Counted from the stretch's first letter, positions 8,863 to 17,891 are shown. The stretch is 64,000 bases of DNA from CAG-238 sp934277695 (GCA_934277695.1 CAKQVG010000003.1:185110-249109), one strand, 5' to 3'. Program-made: numbers and translations. Notes: a model not told the origin generated them from the letters alone.

Positions 8863-9546
8863 CTCTTCCACATAATGCACGCCGTCAATTGCCTTGATGT
8901 CGTGCATTATCATTTTGTGATTTTCCCGTTTGCCTAAGTCGATTCTGATTCTGAGCACCATGTCACCCTCAACAAGCGGCTGCTCTTTTCTGCGTTCGAT
9001 GGAATTTACTTCATATTCCTCGGACTTCATAAAATCCAAAAGGACTTCAACGGCTTTTTGCTCCAGTTCGATGTACATTTCCGTGGTTCTCGTATGGTTC
9101 TCCACATGTCTTGTCATGTAATACATGAAATACGTCGTTATAATCATCAGCACGAAACATACCAGCGCCGCCCATATAAACCCTGCGCCGATTGCAATTC
9201 CCATCGCTGCGGTGACCCAAAGTCCCGCAGCGGTCGTAAGGCCTCTGACCTGCCGCCTGTCCGTAACGATAATCGTACCCGCACCGAGGAATCCGATTCC
9301 GCACAAAAGCTGTGCCGGGATTCTGCCGATGTCCGCAGGGTATGCGGATATTTCCGATAGATACAGTCCCGTTAACGTTGCAAGTGCAGATCCCATGCAC
9401 ACAAGTGCGAAGGTTCTTATTCCTGCGGCATATCTCTTGTTGGCTCTCTCCACGCCCACCAGACTTCCCAGCAGCATCGCAAGCAAAAGCCGCAGAGCAA
9501 CGGAAAATGCATTCATATCACTGAAAAAATACAGAATGTCTTTCAT
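8854..9546 (-). CDS. MgtC/SapB-family membrane protein
   Basis: 230 aa from the ATG at 9546, chosen because AAAGGTG lies at correct spacing before it. The N-terminal MgtC domain has four or five membrane helices with the signatures RLLLAMLLGSLVGVERAN, GIRTFALVCMGSAL, QLLCGIGFLGAGTII and GLTTAAGLWVTAAMGIA. A cytoplasmic ACT-like C-terminal domain follows. Family members are linked to Mg2+ limitation and acid or virulence physiology. No M-box riboswitch is visible upstream. Confidence 0.9.
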   Translation of the reverse strand: MKDILYFFSDMNAFSVALRLLLAMLLGSLVGVERANKRYAAGIRTFALVCMGSALATLTGLYLSEISAYPADIGRIPAQLLCGIGFLGAGTIIVTDRRQVRGLTTAAGLWVTAAMGIAIGAGFIWAALVCFVLMIITTYFMYYMTRHVENHTRTTEMYIELEQKAVEVLLDFMKSEEYEVNSIERRKEQPLVEGDMVLRIRIDLGKRENHKMIMHDIKAIDGVHYVEELS

Positions 9547-9551
9547 AAACA

Positions 9552-11261
9552 TCACCTTTGCGTTTTGACATTAATTTTGGTGAACGGCGTATAAAGCGTC
9601 TTGCCGCATACCGTTCTCACTCCTCTCACTTTATACCAGTAACTCGTATTTGGTGACAAACCCTTTGTATTTATGTAATAACAGCTTTTCGGATTTGAAG
9701 ATGTGAATATCTTGGCATATCCTGAAGATTTTTTAACCGAACGCCAAATCTGATAAGTATCCACCGCATAGCCCGATGCTGATTTCTTCCATGTGAGTTT
9801 CACTTTCTTTCTTCCGGCTTCCGCTTTCAGATTGATAACTTCGGTCTTGGCAAGTCCGTCTTTGTACTTTTGAATCTTCGCCTGATTTGCAGCCTCTTCA
9901 TCCGGCTTGTCCGGTGTGTCCGGGGTATCCGGTTTTTCCGGCTCCGTCGGTTCAATAATTTCCTCCTCGCCGTCCGCAGGCAGTGCCGCGGCCTTTGAAG
10001 GCAGGTTGTCATATACCGGAATCAGGAAAGTCATCGAAGTATCAAGCACCGAAGCATATCCGTTTCTGAGTGCCGCAGCTTCGCTCTCCGCACCCTGCAC
10101 GTTGGTCATGTACTGCCCCTGCGCCACCTGAGCGATACCGTTCATTACATTCCATTTTTTAAAATACAATGTATTTTTGCTGCTCTGAACATAGTTCTCG
10201 CTGTAGAACTCGGCACCGCCTTCGATTGCCTTTCGTATGCTGTTCCACGGTCTCGAATAACTGCCGTCCTGCGATGCATACCACAAGCCTCGCTCAACGG
10301 CATCCATGCTTCCGCTGCGATATGCGCCCACATTGAAGTAATTGTAATATCCCTCATATCCGGATACGCTGCCTGAGATAGATTTACCCCTGCCGCTTGA
10401 ACCCTGTTCTACGAGAATCATGGAAGCAAGTACATACGGATTGACATTCGCTCTCGCCCCGGCTTCCATTAAGACACTTGTGTAAGTTGCCGACGGTTCA
10501 TCAGCCAGATAGGAATCCATGAATGTGCCGGAAAGCAAGGTGCGAAGACCTGCTGCCGTCTGCGTTTCGCCATCATATGCATGGGTCAGGAATTGGAAGA
10601 TCCCCACTTCATTCATAAAATTTCTCGGATCCATGTAATATTTTATGATTCCCCGCGATGCACAGACCCATCCGCCGCTGTCAAAAACAATGTACTTGCC
10701 GGTTTCCGCGTTATATGCTCCCGCGGCTTTTGATTTCCAGGAAGCCGGGGAACCTGAGGCAACCAAAGACTTGCCCAAGGCACTTTCTTTTTCGATCACA
10801 TCGTTCCATGAAAGTCCGGTATGTGCTGCTTTAAAGGTCCATTCAGGATGATTTGCGTGTATTTTTCTCAAATATGTCTTGTATGTCTCCGGAAAGCCTT
10901 CAGTATCAAGCTTATTCTCGAATTTCTCATCATACACATACTCATTGCCGCTTTCAACCGTGATATAGTCCGCAGATGCGTAACCCGTCTTTGTCGTCTT
11001 ATATTTTATGTGATACCATTTGCTGCCGTTGCGGTCATATGTCTCATCCAAGATCGTCACCTTGTCATACAGAGCCAAAAAACCTGTAGGCTTATATTCA
11101 ATGCCCGCTCCGCTTCTTACATTGAGTGAGGTCGTTGCGACAACACCGGTTCTTAGCTGTGCCGCAAAAGCATGATCTGCACACAAGAAGCCGCAGATGC
11201 TTATCGTCAAAACAACTGCCATAATCAGCACTTTTCTCACATTTCTCATTCCAAAACTCAT
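9552..11261 (-). CDS. Secreted SH3b / glucosaminidase-like / Fn3 protein
   Basis: 569 aa. A signal peptide (residues 1-33, ending ADHAFAA) leads into an SH3b domain (about 38-103; TSLNVRSGAGIEYKPTG). A GH73-like endo-beta-N-acetylglucosaminidase region covers about 125-400 (ANVNPYVLASMILVEQGS, YYNYFNVGAY). An acidic Pro/Thr linker (EPEKPDTPDTPDKPDEE) and a C-terminal fibronectin type III domain (about 480-569) follow. It is probably a peptidoglycan hydrolase exported to the cell wall. The ribosome site AAGGCGGGAAG fits the ATG at 11261. Confidence 0.85.
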   Translation of the reverse strand: MSFGMRNVRKVLIMAVVLTISICGFLCADHAFAAQLRTGVVATTSLNVRSGAGIEYKPTGFLALYDKVTILDETYDRNGSKWYHIKYKTTKTGYASADYITVESGNEYVYDEKFENKLDTEGFPETYKTYLRKIHANHPEWTFKAAHTGLSWNDVIEKESALGKSLVASGSPASWKSKAAGAYNAETGKYIVFDSGGWVCASRGIIKYYMDPRNFMNEVGIFQFLTHAYDGETQTAAGLRTLLSGTFMDSYLADEPSATYTSVLMEAGARANVNPYVLASMILVEQGSSGRGKSISGSVSGYEGYYNYFNVGAYRSGSMDAVERGLWYASQDGSYSRPWNSIRKAIEGGAEFYSENYVQSSKNTLYFKKWNVMNGIAQVAQGQYMTNVQGAESEAAALRNGYASVLDTSMTFLIPVYDNLPSKAAALPADGEEEIIEPTEPEKPDTPDTPDKPDEEAANQAKIQKYKDGLAKTEVINLKAEAGRKKVKLTWKKSASGYAVDTYQIWRSVKKSSGYAKIFTSSNPKSCYYINTKGLSPNTSYWYKVRGVRTVCGKTLYTPFTKINVKTQR

Positions 11262-11279
11262 AATCTTCCCGCCTTGTTC

Positions 11280-11864
11280 TTATCTGTCCGGTCCCAAACG
11301 ACCGTCGTTATAATGCTTGCGGCAAAGGGAAACATACATATCATTGCCGCCGACCACAATCTGCTCGCCCTGTTTTACAAACTGTCCGTCCACAATTCTT
11401 GCTACCATCGTCGCCTTGCGTCCGCACCAGCAGATGGTCTTAATCTCTTCGATTTTATCCGCATAAATCAGCATATAATAAGAGCCCTCGAAAAGCTCGT
11501 TTCTGAAGTCGTTTTTCAGCCCGTAAGCAAGCACCGGAACATCGAAGCTGTCCACAATTTCAACCAGTTCCTGTACATGATGTTTTTTCAAAAACTGACA
11601 TTCATCTATTAAAACGCAGTCGATTGTCTGCTTTTCATTTTCACGCATAAATAACTCTAAAATATTCGTATCGTCCCCCACGATCATCGCTTCTCTTTGG
11701 ATTCCGATTCTGGATGTTATCACGCCTGTTCCGTATCGATCATCCGTGGACGGAATCAGCGTAAGAACATGCTTGCCTCTTTCCTCATAATTGTATGCCA
11801 CTTTAATCAGTTCAATGGACTTTCCTGCGTTCATTGTGCTGTATCTATAGTATAACTGTGCCAT
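11280..11864 (-). CDS. tdk: Thymidine kinase (type II)
   Basis: 194 aa. The P-loop is YRYSTMNAGKS, the catalytic region is CVLIDECQFL, and the zinc ribbon uses TICWCGRK and a downstream CRKHY. The lasso-loop motif GGNDMYVSLCRKHY is present. It phosphorylates thymidine to dTMP in nucleotide salvage. The STMNAGKS P-loop and the overall sequence are closer to the enterobacterial Tdk (YSAMNAGKS) than to the GPMFSGKS type common in Bacillus and many clostridia. It has a GAAAGGAGC ribosome site. Confidence 0.95.
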   Translation of the reverse strand: MAQLYYRYSTMNAGKSIELIKVAYNYEERGKHVLTLIPSTDDRYGTGVITSRIGIQREAMIVGDDTNILELFMRENEKQTIDCVLIDECQFLKKHHVQELVEIVDSFDVPVLAYGLKNDFRNELFEGSYYMLIYADKIEEIKTICWCGRKATMVARIVDGQFVKQGEQIVVGGNDMYVSLCRKHYNDGRLGPDR

Positions 11865-11954
11865 CGGCGCTCCTTTCTAAGGTCCGGCGCGGCAGATCCG
11901 CGCGGAATGTATACATCTATTTTAATGGAAAATCGCAAGAAATGCAAATATATA

Positions 11955-11999
11955 ATGAAAAAATACCCGAACCGATGAGTGTTCTCCCACCAATCCGGG
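11955..11999 (-). terminator. Intrinsic terminator of the dapF transcript
   Basis: On the minus strand an 11-bp stem with G-U pairs (CCCGGATTGGT with ATCGGTTCGGG, a 12-nt loop) is followed by TATTTTTTC. It lies 17 bp past the dapF stop and separates it from tdk. Confidence 0.75.
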
Positions 12000-12016
12000 C
12001 ATAAACATGGATGATT

Positions 12017-12862
12017 CTAAAGCAAAAGGTCCTCGTCCGTAACAACGCCTTCTGCAACGATGTTGGTCGGTCCGGTAAGGAAAATATCCTTCGTACCGCC
12101 GCCTTCGGAATCTTTTTTGATTGTGATAAACAGTTCTCCGCCGGGCACGCTTACGCGCACATCGTTTCCGCTTACAAGATTTTTTTCCGTAAGCACGGAA
12201 ACAACGCTTCCCGTACCTGTACCGCAGGCCATGGTAAAGTCCTCAACGCCTCGTTCGTATGTGAGTTCAACGAAAGTATCTTCACCTGTTATCTCGTAAA
12301 AATTCACATTGGCGCCCTTAGGAAATTTCTCGCTGTATCGGAGTTCCTTGCCGAGATGTCTCAGTTCCTCTTTATCCATGGTTGACAGTCCCGGAATTTC
12401 CATTACGACATGCGGCAGACCCGGATTTCCGAGTTCAACGTACGAATAGGTTCTTTCGATTCCGTCAACGGTAATTTTCTCGTCGATATTGATTTTGCTG
12501 ATGTCGTTTAATCTTATCCGATACTGTCTTTCATCGATTCTTTCCCCGATTACAAGACCGGCGGTTGTTTCCACGCGCTGCATAATTCCTGCAAGGCCGT
12601 TTTCGTACCCATACCTTGCTATGCATCTGGCACCGTTTCCGCACATTTCACCGAGACTTCCATCGGCATTGTAAAAGCGCATCTTGTAGTCACCGCCCTC
12701 CGTCGGCGCATCCACGACCATAAGTCCGTCTGCGCCTATGGAAAGGCGTCTTGTGCATATTCGTTTTGCCAAAGTCCCAAGCTTTTCGACAGGCAGCTTT
12801 TCTTCCATGTTGTTTATGATAATGAAGTCGTTGCCGGCTCCCTGCATCTTCGTGAATTTCAT
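12017..12862 (-). CDS. dapF: Diaminopimelate epimerase
   Basis: 281 aa from the ATG at 12862, which has GGGAGG nine bases upstream; an earlier in-frame ATG seven codons upstream has none. The two catalytic cysteines lie in MCGNGARCIARYG and TMACGTGTGSV, and the substrate-binding QGAGNDFIIIN start is intact. It converts LL-DAP to meso-DAP for peptidoglycan and lysine. It clusters with a DppA-type peptidase and lysA, the next step in the pathway. Confidence 0.97.
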   Translation of the reverse strand: MKFTKMQGAGNDFIIINNMEEKLPVEKLGTLAKRICTRRLSIGADGLMVVDAPTEGGDYKMRFYNADGSLGEMCGNGARCIARYGYENGLAGIMQRVETTAGLVIGERIDERQYRIRLNDISKINIDEKITVDGIERTYSYVELGNPGLPHVVMEIPGLSTMDKEELRHLGKELRYSEKFPKGANVNFYEITGEDTFVELTYERGVEDFTMACGTGTGSVVSVLTEKNLVSGNDVRVSVPGGELFITIKKDSEGGGTKDIFLTGPTNIVAEGVVTDEDLLL

Positions 12863-12892
12863 TCGCGTTTTCCTCCCAAACATCCTGCCCGG

Positions 12893-13726
12893 CTAAAATC
12901 TCGAATCATAAAATTCGCTTGCCGCACGGAATATTACTTGTCTCATTTCCATATATTCCTTCATGCTTGCACATTTATATGCAACAGTCATAGGTCCTTT
13001 TCTGACGATTCCCTTGACTCTTTCCGCGCCGTCCGCCATGATGGTCTGCTGGAATGTGATTTCCATCATAATTTCTTCCGGAATCTTTGCACATTCGACA
13101 TTCTTCGCATTTTCTGCGGCTTTCTTTGCCTTGTCGTAAATCAAGTCAAGACCGGCTTTGCGAGGCAGGCACTTTGCCGAATATCGCCCTTGCGCATATT
13201 TCACAACTGCAATTTCCACTTCCGCACAGAATGCCTGTGCTTCCTTTTCCAAAGCGTCATCGCCGGATGCCATGATGAACGAAACCCCCTGTTCTGCAGC
13301 ATAAAGCGCATTGATTCCCACTTCTCCGTATGCGGTGTCATTCACTTTCATCTCTCTTATGAGATACCGGTCATAGGTGTGGTCAAGCACCGCGTTCTGC
13401 GTTCCGAACATCGCGTGATGTCCCAAAAGAAGAAGCCCGTCATAGCTTGAATCGATGCTGTGAACCATGGAATCCGGGCGGCAGTCTCCCCTGAGCAAAA
13501 ATGCCCTTTCATCCAAAAGATCCACGCGGATGTTCTGTGCGACTTCGTGCGAGTCACATACCAAAACTTCGTCTGCGCCCGCATCAAACAATCCTCTGAC
13601 TGCTGCGTTTACTTCTTCTGTCATCAAAACCCTGGCAGCCTCATAGCCGGGTTCCCCGGGGATGATTTCTCCCGGGGAAACGACTCCGTTCGTGCCTTCC
13701 AAATCTGCTGATATAAAAAATTTCAT
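12893..13726 (-). CDS. M55-family D-aminopeptidase (DppA-like)
   Basis: 277 aa. The start MKFFISADLEGTNGVVSPGE holds the metal-ligand Asp and Glu of M55 peptidases, followed by CDSHEVAQN, LLGHHAMFG and a conserved HT site (VLDHTYDRYLIREM). DppA of Bacillus is a zinc-dependent D-aminopeptidase, probably recycling D-amino-acid peptides from the wall. GAAAGGACAG precedes the ATG. Placement between lysA and dapF fits a role in cell-wall peptide metabolism (inference). Confidence 0.9.
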   Translation of the reverse strand: MKFFISADLEGTNGVVSPGEIIPGEPGYEAARVLMTEEVNAAVRGLFDAGADEVLVCDSHEVAQNIRVDLLDERAFLLRGDCRPDSMVHSIDSSYDGLLLLGHHAMFGTQNAVLDHTYDRYLIREMKVNDTAYGEVGINALYAAEQGVSFIMASGDDALEKEAQAFCAEVEIAVVKYAQGRYSAKCLPRKAGLDLIYDKAKKAAENAKNVECAKIPEEIMMEITFQQTIMADGAERVKGIVRKGPMTVAYKCASMKEYMEMRQVIFRAASEFYDSRF

Positions 13727-13768
13727 TTTCTGTCCTTTCGTTTTACCGTTATCCTTTGCAAAGACAGA

Positions 13769-13935
13769 TTATGCTGCTTCCTTTGCATTCTTCTTTAAGT
13801 AAACCTGAGGTTCCTTCGGAAGCTTGAAAAGCGGGATAAATCTGTCCAGTCCTGTTAATGTTAATAATAACATAGAAATGACCGCAACCCAAGCCATATA
13901 ATTGTGGAATATCAATCCGCTTACGCTAATCAATC
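13769..13935 (-). pseudogene. 3' remnant of a multi-pass membrane protein gene
   Basis: About 55 codons remain, with no ATG and no ribosome site, and an in-frame stop just upstream. The peptide holds a membrane helix (HNYMAWVAVISMLLLTLTG), then DRFIPLFKLPKEPQVYL and a short basic tail, and reads like the C-terminus of a transporter. I cannot assign the family with certainty; a CstA-like peptide transporter is one possibility. It sits between lysA and dppA, so a transporter may once have belonged to this operon. Confidence 0.55.
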
Positions 13936-13950
13936 AATGGTAATTTGGTG

Positions 13951-15246
13951 TTAAAGCCATTCCGGTATTTCGTGGTTTGCAGTCATATGCTCATAACTCT
14001 GTCTCTTCACAATAACCGAACTTTTGCCCTCACTTACAAGCACAACCGCCGGAACCGGACAATTGTTGTAATTGCTCGCCATAGAGAACCCGTACGCGCC
14101 GGTTGAAAAAATCGCGAACAAATCACCTTTTTCTGCCTTGTCCGTAACCGCACAGTCTCTTATCAGAATGTCTCCGGACTCACAAGTCTTGCCGCATATC
14201 GTGGCTTTGTCGTTTCTCGCCTCATCCGCCTTGTTTGCAACCACGCCGTCATAGACTGCCTCATAGAGTGCCGGTCTGATGTTGTCCGCCATGCCGCCGT
14301 CTACGGCGATGTATTTTCTTATGCCTCTGATGTCTTTGATATTTCCGATTGTATAAAGGCTGAGTCCTGCCTCGGCAACAATGCTTCTTCCCGGTTCAAA
14401 TACAACCGCCGGCATTTTGATCTGCATTTCCGCGAACTTCGATTCGATTTTTTCCATCATCGGGTCGATATAATAGGAATATGGCTTTGGCTGCTCGTCG
14501 GTGTACTTGACGCCGAAGCCGCCGCCAAGATTCAGTTCTTTCGTATCGTATCCGAACCGCTTCTTGAGCTCTTCCACAAGCCCGAGCATTACATCCAATG
14601 ATTTAAGATATGCATCGTTATCAAGGATTTGTGAGCCGATATGGAAATGCAGTCCCACAAGGTTCATGTGCTCAGATTTGATGGCTCTCTCTGCAAGCGG
14701 ATAAAACACATCTTCATCAAGCGGAACGCCGAACTTCGAGTCGCGTTTTCCGGTTATGATAAAGTCATGCGTGCTCGCCGCTACGCCCGGCGTGATTCTC
14801 AGCAAAATATTTGCACTCACGCCTTTCTCTTTGCAAACCTCTTCAATCTGCTCAAAATCCGGCTCGCTGTCCACAATAAATCTTCCGATTCCGTAGTCCA
14901 ACGCATCTTCAATCTCACCGCGCAGCTTGTTGTTGCCGTTGAACTCAATTCGTTCTGCAGGGAATCCTGCTTTCTTCGCGGTGTAAAGTTCTCCGCCGGA
15001 AACAACATCGATGCAAAGTCCTTCTGTATCACAGATTTTGCACATCGCAGTCGTACAAAACGCTTTGCAGGCATACGCGATTCTCGTATTCGGATATTTA
15101 TCAAGGAACGATTTTTTAAGTTCCGTGATTTTCTCCTTGATTCCCGTCTCGGACATCACATAGAGCGGCGTCCCGTACTGTTTCGCCAGCTCTGTCGTGC
15201 TGCAGCCGTCAAAATACAATTCCTTATTTTTGATTTCTTTTATCAA
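13951..15246 (-). CDS. lysA: Diaminopimelate decarboxylase
   Basis: 431 aa. PLP-dependent fold III enzyme: the PLP lysine lies in RIAYACKAFCTT, the glycine-rich phosphate loop in ELNLGGGFGVKY, and the substrate Cys/Asp region in ICGKTCESGDILI. The start is a TTG at 15246 with GGGAGG eight bases before it. It makes L-lysine from meso-DAP. A sigma-54-type promoter and an adjacent sigma-54 activator gene lie directly upstream, an unusual control arrangement for lysA. Confidence 0.95.
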   Translation of the reverse strand: MIKEIKNKELYFDGCSTTELAKQYGTPLYVMSETGIKEKITELKKSFLDKYPNTRIAYACKAFCTTAMCKICDTEGLCIDVVSGGELYTAKKAGFPAERIEFNGNNKLRGEIEDALDYGIGRFIVDSEPDFEQIEEVCKEKGVSANILLRITPGVAASTHDFIITGKRDSKFGVPLDEDVFYPLAERAIKSEHMNLVGLHFHIGSQILDNDAYLKSLDVMLGLVEELKKRFGYDTKELNLGGGFGVKYTDEQPKPYSYYIDPMMEKIESKFAEMQIKMPAVVFEPGRSIVAEAGLSLYTIGNIKDIRGIRKYIAVDGGMADNIRPALYEAVYDGVVANKADEARNDKATICGKTCESGDILIRDCAVTDKAEKGDLFAIFSTGAYGFSMASNYNNCPVPAVVLVSEGKSSVIVKRQSYEHMTANHEIPEWL

Positions 15247-15308
15247 GTTTCTCTCCTCCCTATCGTAATTTCTATCAAGAATTCCTTTTCGCTTTCAGAT
15301 AATATTAA

Positions 15309-15325
15309 AGCAAAAAGAATGCCAA
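15309..15325 (-). promoter_or_regulatory. Sigma-54 (-24/-12) promoter of lysA
   Basis: Minus-strand TTGGCATTCTTTTTGCT matches YTGGCAC-N5-TTGCW, with the invariant GG (15322-15323) and GC (15310-15311) exactly ten bases apart. The expected start near 15298 leaves a ~50-nt leader before lysA. The neighbouring gene encodes a GAFTGA-containing sigma-54 activator, which makes the match unlikely to be chance. Confidence 0.7.
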
Positions 15326-15333
15326 AAAACCGC

Positions 15334-15395
15334 CATTGCTTTTTTCGCGTCAAAATCCGCTGTTTTTCAACATTCTTTTCGTATCTCAAAAATCC
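15334..15395. promoter_or_regulatory. Two 25-bp direct repeats, candidate enhancer (UAS) sites
   Basis: 15334-15358 and 15371-15395 share the pattern CATT...TTTTCG...TCAAAA-TCC and are 37 bp apart centre to centre. They lie 10-70 bp upstream of the -24 element, where an enhancer-binding protein would act, although closer than the usual 80-150 bp. Being the site of the adjacent activator is an inference. Confidence 0.4.
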
Positions 15396-15398
15396 AAT

Positions 15399-15429
15399 CA
15401 AAAAACGGGGCCGAATATAGTCCCGTTTT
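15399..15429 (-). terminator. Intrinsic terminator after the sigma-54 regulator gene
   Basis: Minus-strand AAAACGGG and CCCGTTTTTT form an 8-bp stem around a 12-nt loop and end in T6, about 20 bp beyond the regulator stop. It separates the regulator transcript from lysA. Confidence 0.75.
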
Positions 15430-15449
15430 CCGAACTTCAATTCCCATTT

Positions 15450-17306
15450 TTAGAACTTTAGTCTTTTCAGCTTTTCATAAAATACCGTTTTGGAAAGACC
15501 CAGCTCCTCCATGGCCTTCTGCCTGCTTCCCTTATTTCTCATCAGAGCCTCCGCTATGATACGTTTTTCTTCCTTCAGCAGCTGTTCTTTTAGGGTTTTT
15601 CCCTCTTCTTCGTCATCATTAATCAGAATGTGCTCCGAATAAATAATCGGAGAGTCACAAACCGTTATTGCGCGCTCGATGACATTCTCCAGTTCCCGCA
15701 CATTTCCCGGCCAGCTGTAGCGCATCATTTTGTTAAGTGCCTCTTCAGACAAAAGCATCGGTTTCATATTATATCTTCCGCAAATATCACTTAAAATTGA
15801 GTTTATCAGCACATAAAGGTCATCCTTTCTCTGCCTGAGCGGCGGGATGCATATCGGGAATACATTGATTCTGTAATATAAGTCCTGCCGGAATCTTCCC
15901 TGCCGCACTTCCTCTTCAAGATTTCTGTTCGTTGCGGTGATAACCCTCACATTGACATCAATCGGTTTCGACGAACCGACGCGGTAGATTCTCTTATTTT
16001 GGAGAACATGCAGCAGCTTAACCTGAATGTCGAGAGGAATTTCTCCGATTTCATCCAGGAAAATAGTTCCTCCGTTCGCCTCCTCGAAGAACCCGGCTTT
16101 GCCTCCCGAGGCTGCACCTGTGAAAGCCCCCGGCACATATCCGAAAAGTTCACTCTCAAACAAACTCGGTGCGATTGCATTGCAGTTCACCTCCACAAAC
16201 GGAGCGCCCGGATTCCCCATGTTATGTATGTTCTTCGCAAGCCTTGATTTTCCGGTTCCGCTTTCGCCGGTTATAATTACATTGAACATTGTCTGCGACG
16301 CCTTGTATGCCAGCCTCTTGACCTCAGCCATCGACGGATTTCTCCCGATAAAATCATTCAATCCTGCAATTTCAAACTCCCTGGTTTTGTCCTCATTATG
16401 CGATTTCTTCTTTTGCTGCTCTTCCAGAAGCTGTATGATTGCGTTTCTTTCCTTTCGCATTTCTTCAAGCAGCGACGCATCCTGGATGATTACATAGACT
16501 CCATCCTGTCCCTGCAAACCCTTGAGCCTTACAAAAATACAAAAAATCGGTCGTCTGTGAATTTCGTATATTCCTTTTTCAACACAGCCGTTTGTCTTTT
16601 TCATCATGTCTTCTATTTTCGTGATGAATGCCTCGCCGTGTATAACATTCTGAATTTCGAGCCCCTCAATCTCAGGCGTATCCCCCTCATTCTCGTCGGC
16701 ACTCGCCTTCGCCATATAGCCTCTGCCCGAAAAAAGTTTTCCTATCTCCTCTCCGCGGAATCCGTACCCACGGCTCTGAAAAAACTTTATTTCACCCGTA
16801 ATTCCGTCAATGACAACCATATGTCCCACAGCTTCAAAGTACGACATCACATAAGTTTCGTTATTTACCGTAATTTCTGCACGGTTATTTGCAAAGTCAA
16901 TTCGGCTTACAATGTCAAATCCCAGGTAGCTTGTTTTCAGTTCAAACTTCCCATTCGGGCTGTAACTCTTGATGTATTTGTACTGCGGCTTGATTTTTTT
17001 ATTATGGTAAACGCCCACTGCAACGATGGCATCGCCCTTTGCGATATCCTTATCGTTTATGTTTATATGCAGCAAATCCACCGGCGTTAAGGTATCATCG
17101 TTTCCGATTTCGTTATCACAGATAATCACAATGTCGCCTTCTTTGATGCTACCGGCAGCATGGCAACGCCCATCCTCGGAAATAATTCCGGTTATTTCCT
17201 TCGCACGCTTGCTATATGAGCCGATTCTGTTTTGTTCGTCAACATAAATCAGTCCTTTATATTCACTTTCAAGAAGTTCTTCCAAAATGTTCGTAGTGTG
17301 TTTCAT
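15450..17306 (-). CDS. Sigma-54-dependent transcriptional activator with PAS-type sensor
   Basis: 618 aa from the ATG at 17306, which follows GGAGAAGG; the frame stays open for 90 codons further upstream but without a ribosome site or family-like sequence. Residues ~1-310 are a sensor region with PAS-like segments. The AAA+ domain (~320-545) has Walker A GESGTGKS, the sigma-54 contact loop GAFTGA and Walker B GGTIFLDEIGE. A Fis-type helix-turn-helix ends the protein (RQKAMEELGLSKTVFYEKL). It probably activates lysA through the -24/-12 promoter next door (inference). Confidence 0.92.
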   Translation of the reverse strand: MKHTTNILEELLESEYKGLIYVDEQNRIGSYSKRAKEITGIISEDGRCHAAGSIKEGDIVIICDNEIGNDDTLTPVDLLHININDKDIAKGDAIVAVGVYHNKKIKPQYKYIKSYSPNGKFELKTSYLGFDIVSRIDFANNRAEITVNNETYVMSYFEAVGHMVVIDGITGEIKFFQSRGYGFRGEEIGKLFSGRGYMAKASADENEGDTPEIEGLEIQNVIHGEAFITKIEDMMKKTNGCVEKGIYEIHRRPIFCIFVRLKGLQGQDGVYVIIQDASLLEEMRKERNAIIQLLEEQQKKKSHNEDKTREFEIAGLNDFIGRNPSMAEVKRLAYKASQTMFNVIITGESGTGKSRLAKNIHNMGNPGAPFVEVNCNAIAPSLFESELFGYVPGAFTGAASGGKAGFFEEANGGTIFLDEIGEIPLDIQVKLLHVLQNKRIYRVGSSKPIDVNVRVITATNRNLEEEVRQGRFRQDLYYRINVFPICIPPLRQRKDDLYVLINSILSDICGRYNMKPMLLSEEALNKMMRYSWPGNVRELENVIERAITVCDSPIIYSEHILINDDEEEGKTLKEQLLKEEKRIIAEALMRNKGSRQKAMEELGLSKTVFYEKLKRLKF

Positions 17307-17493
17307 TGTACCTTCTCCACCGTTTTCGCATGACTCTGTCATAAAGTTTATCATATGCAGAAAAAAAAGTCTACATAAAGCACCCGGAGCAAAATTGAGT
17401 GGCAATACAAAATCGGAATTCTGTTTCCAAAAGTCATATTTTGTGGTATGATTTTTAGGTACAAAATATCGAAACAGAAAGGATTTTATCCGA

Positions 17494-17829
17494 ATGGAAG
17501 CTTTACTTATACTGATTTTAAAATGTCTGATTCTCGGAATCATCTGGGCAGCCCTCTTGATTCCGGTTATTTTCAACCGAGGCGGCTGGCTTCGCTACCT
17601 CATTACGGTTCTGGTTATTGCCATTGTCTGCTACCTGTGCCGTGGCTGGGCAGCAATTATAAACAAGATGACATTGATTGCCCTTATCACGCTTGTTGTC
17701 GCATGGATTACCTCCATGGCAGTCTTTGACAAAGAGTCGAAAGTAAAATCGAAGGTCATTTCCTTTTCATGTGTTATGTCAGCTTTAGCTTACCTGATTT
17801 CAAATTTTATATCATTTGGTATTCTTTAA
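17494..17829 (+). CDS. Small integral membrane protein of unknown function
   Basis: 111 aa, almost entirely hydrophobic, with four predicted membrane helices (for example LILILKCLILGIIWAALLIP and VVAWITSMAVF). An AAAGGA site precedes the ATG, and a TATGAT -10 element with an upstream TG lies near 17446-17451. I do not recognise a family. It stands alone between the divergent sigma-54 regulator and the tRNA-Ala gene. Confidence 0.7.
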   Translation: MEALLILILKCLILGIIWAALLIPVIFNRGGWLRYLITVLVIAIVCYLCRGWAAIINKMTLIALITLVVAWITSMAVFDKESKVKSKVISFSCVMSALAYLISNFISFGIL

Positions 17830-17855
17830 GTCTTCGGCGATATTTCTTTTATTAC

Positions 17856-17889
17856 TTGGCAAGAAAATTCTAAAAAAAGTTCTTGCCAA
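17856..17889. repeat. Perfect 10-bp inverted repeat upstream of the tRNA-Ala promoter
   Basis: TTGGCAAGAA and TTCTTGCCAA flank a 14-nt AT-rich spacer and end two bases before the tRNA -35 box. It lacks a T-run in the plus direction, so it is more like a protein-binding site than a terminator. Confidence 0.5.
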
Positions 17890-17891
17890 CC

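Noticed and set aside
15247..15449. Lysine riboswitch upstream of lysA
   Set aside because: The conserved lysine-riboswitch core elements are absent; the gap holds a terminator and a sigma-54 promoter instead.
17307..17576. N-terminal extension of the sigma-54 regulator
   Set aside because: Open frame, but the ribosome site and family-like sequence start at 17306; the extension overlaps the promoter region.
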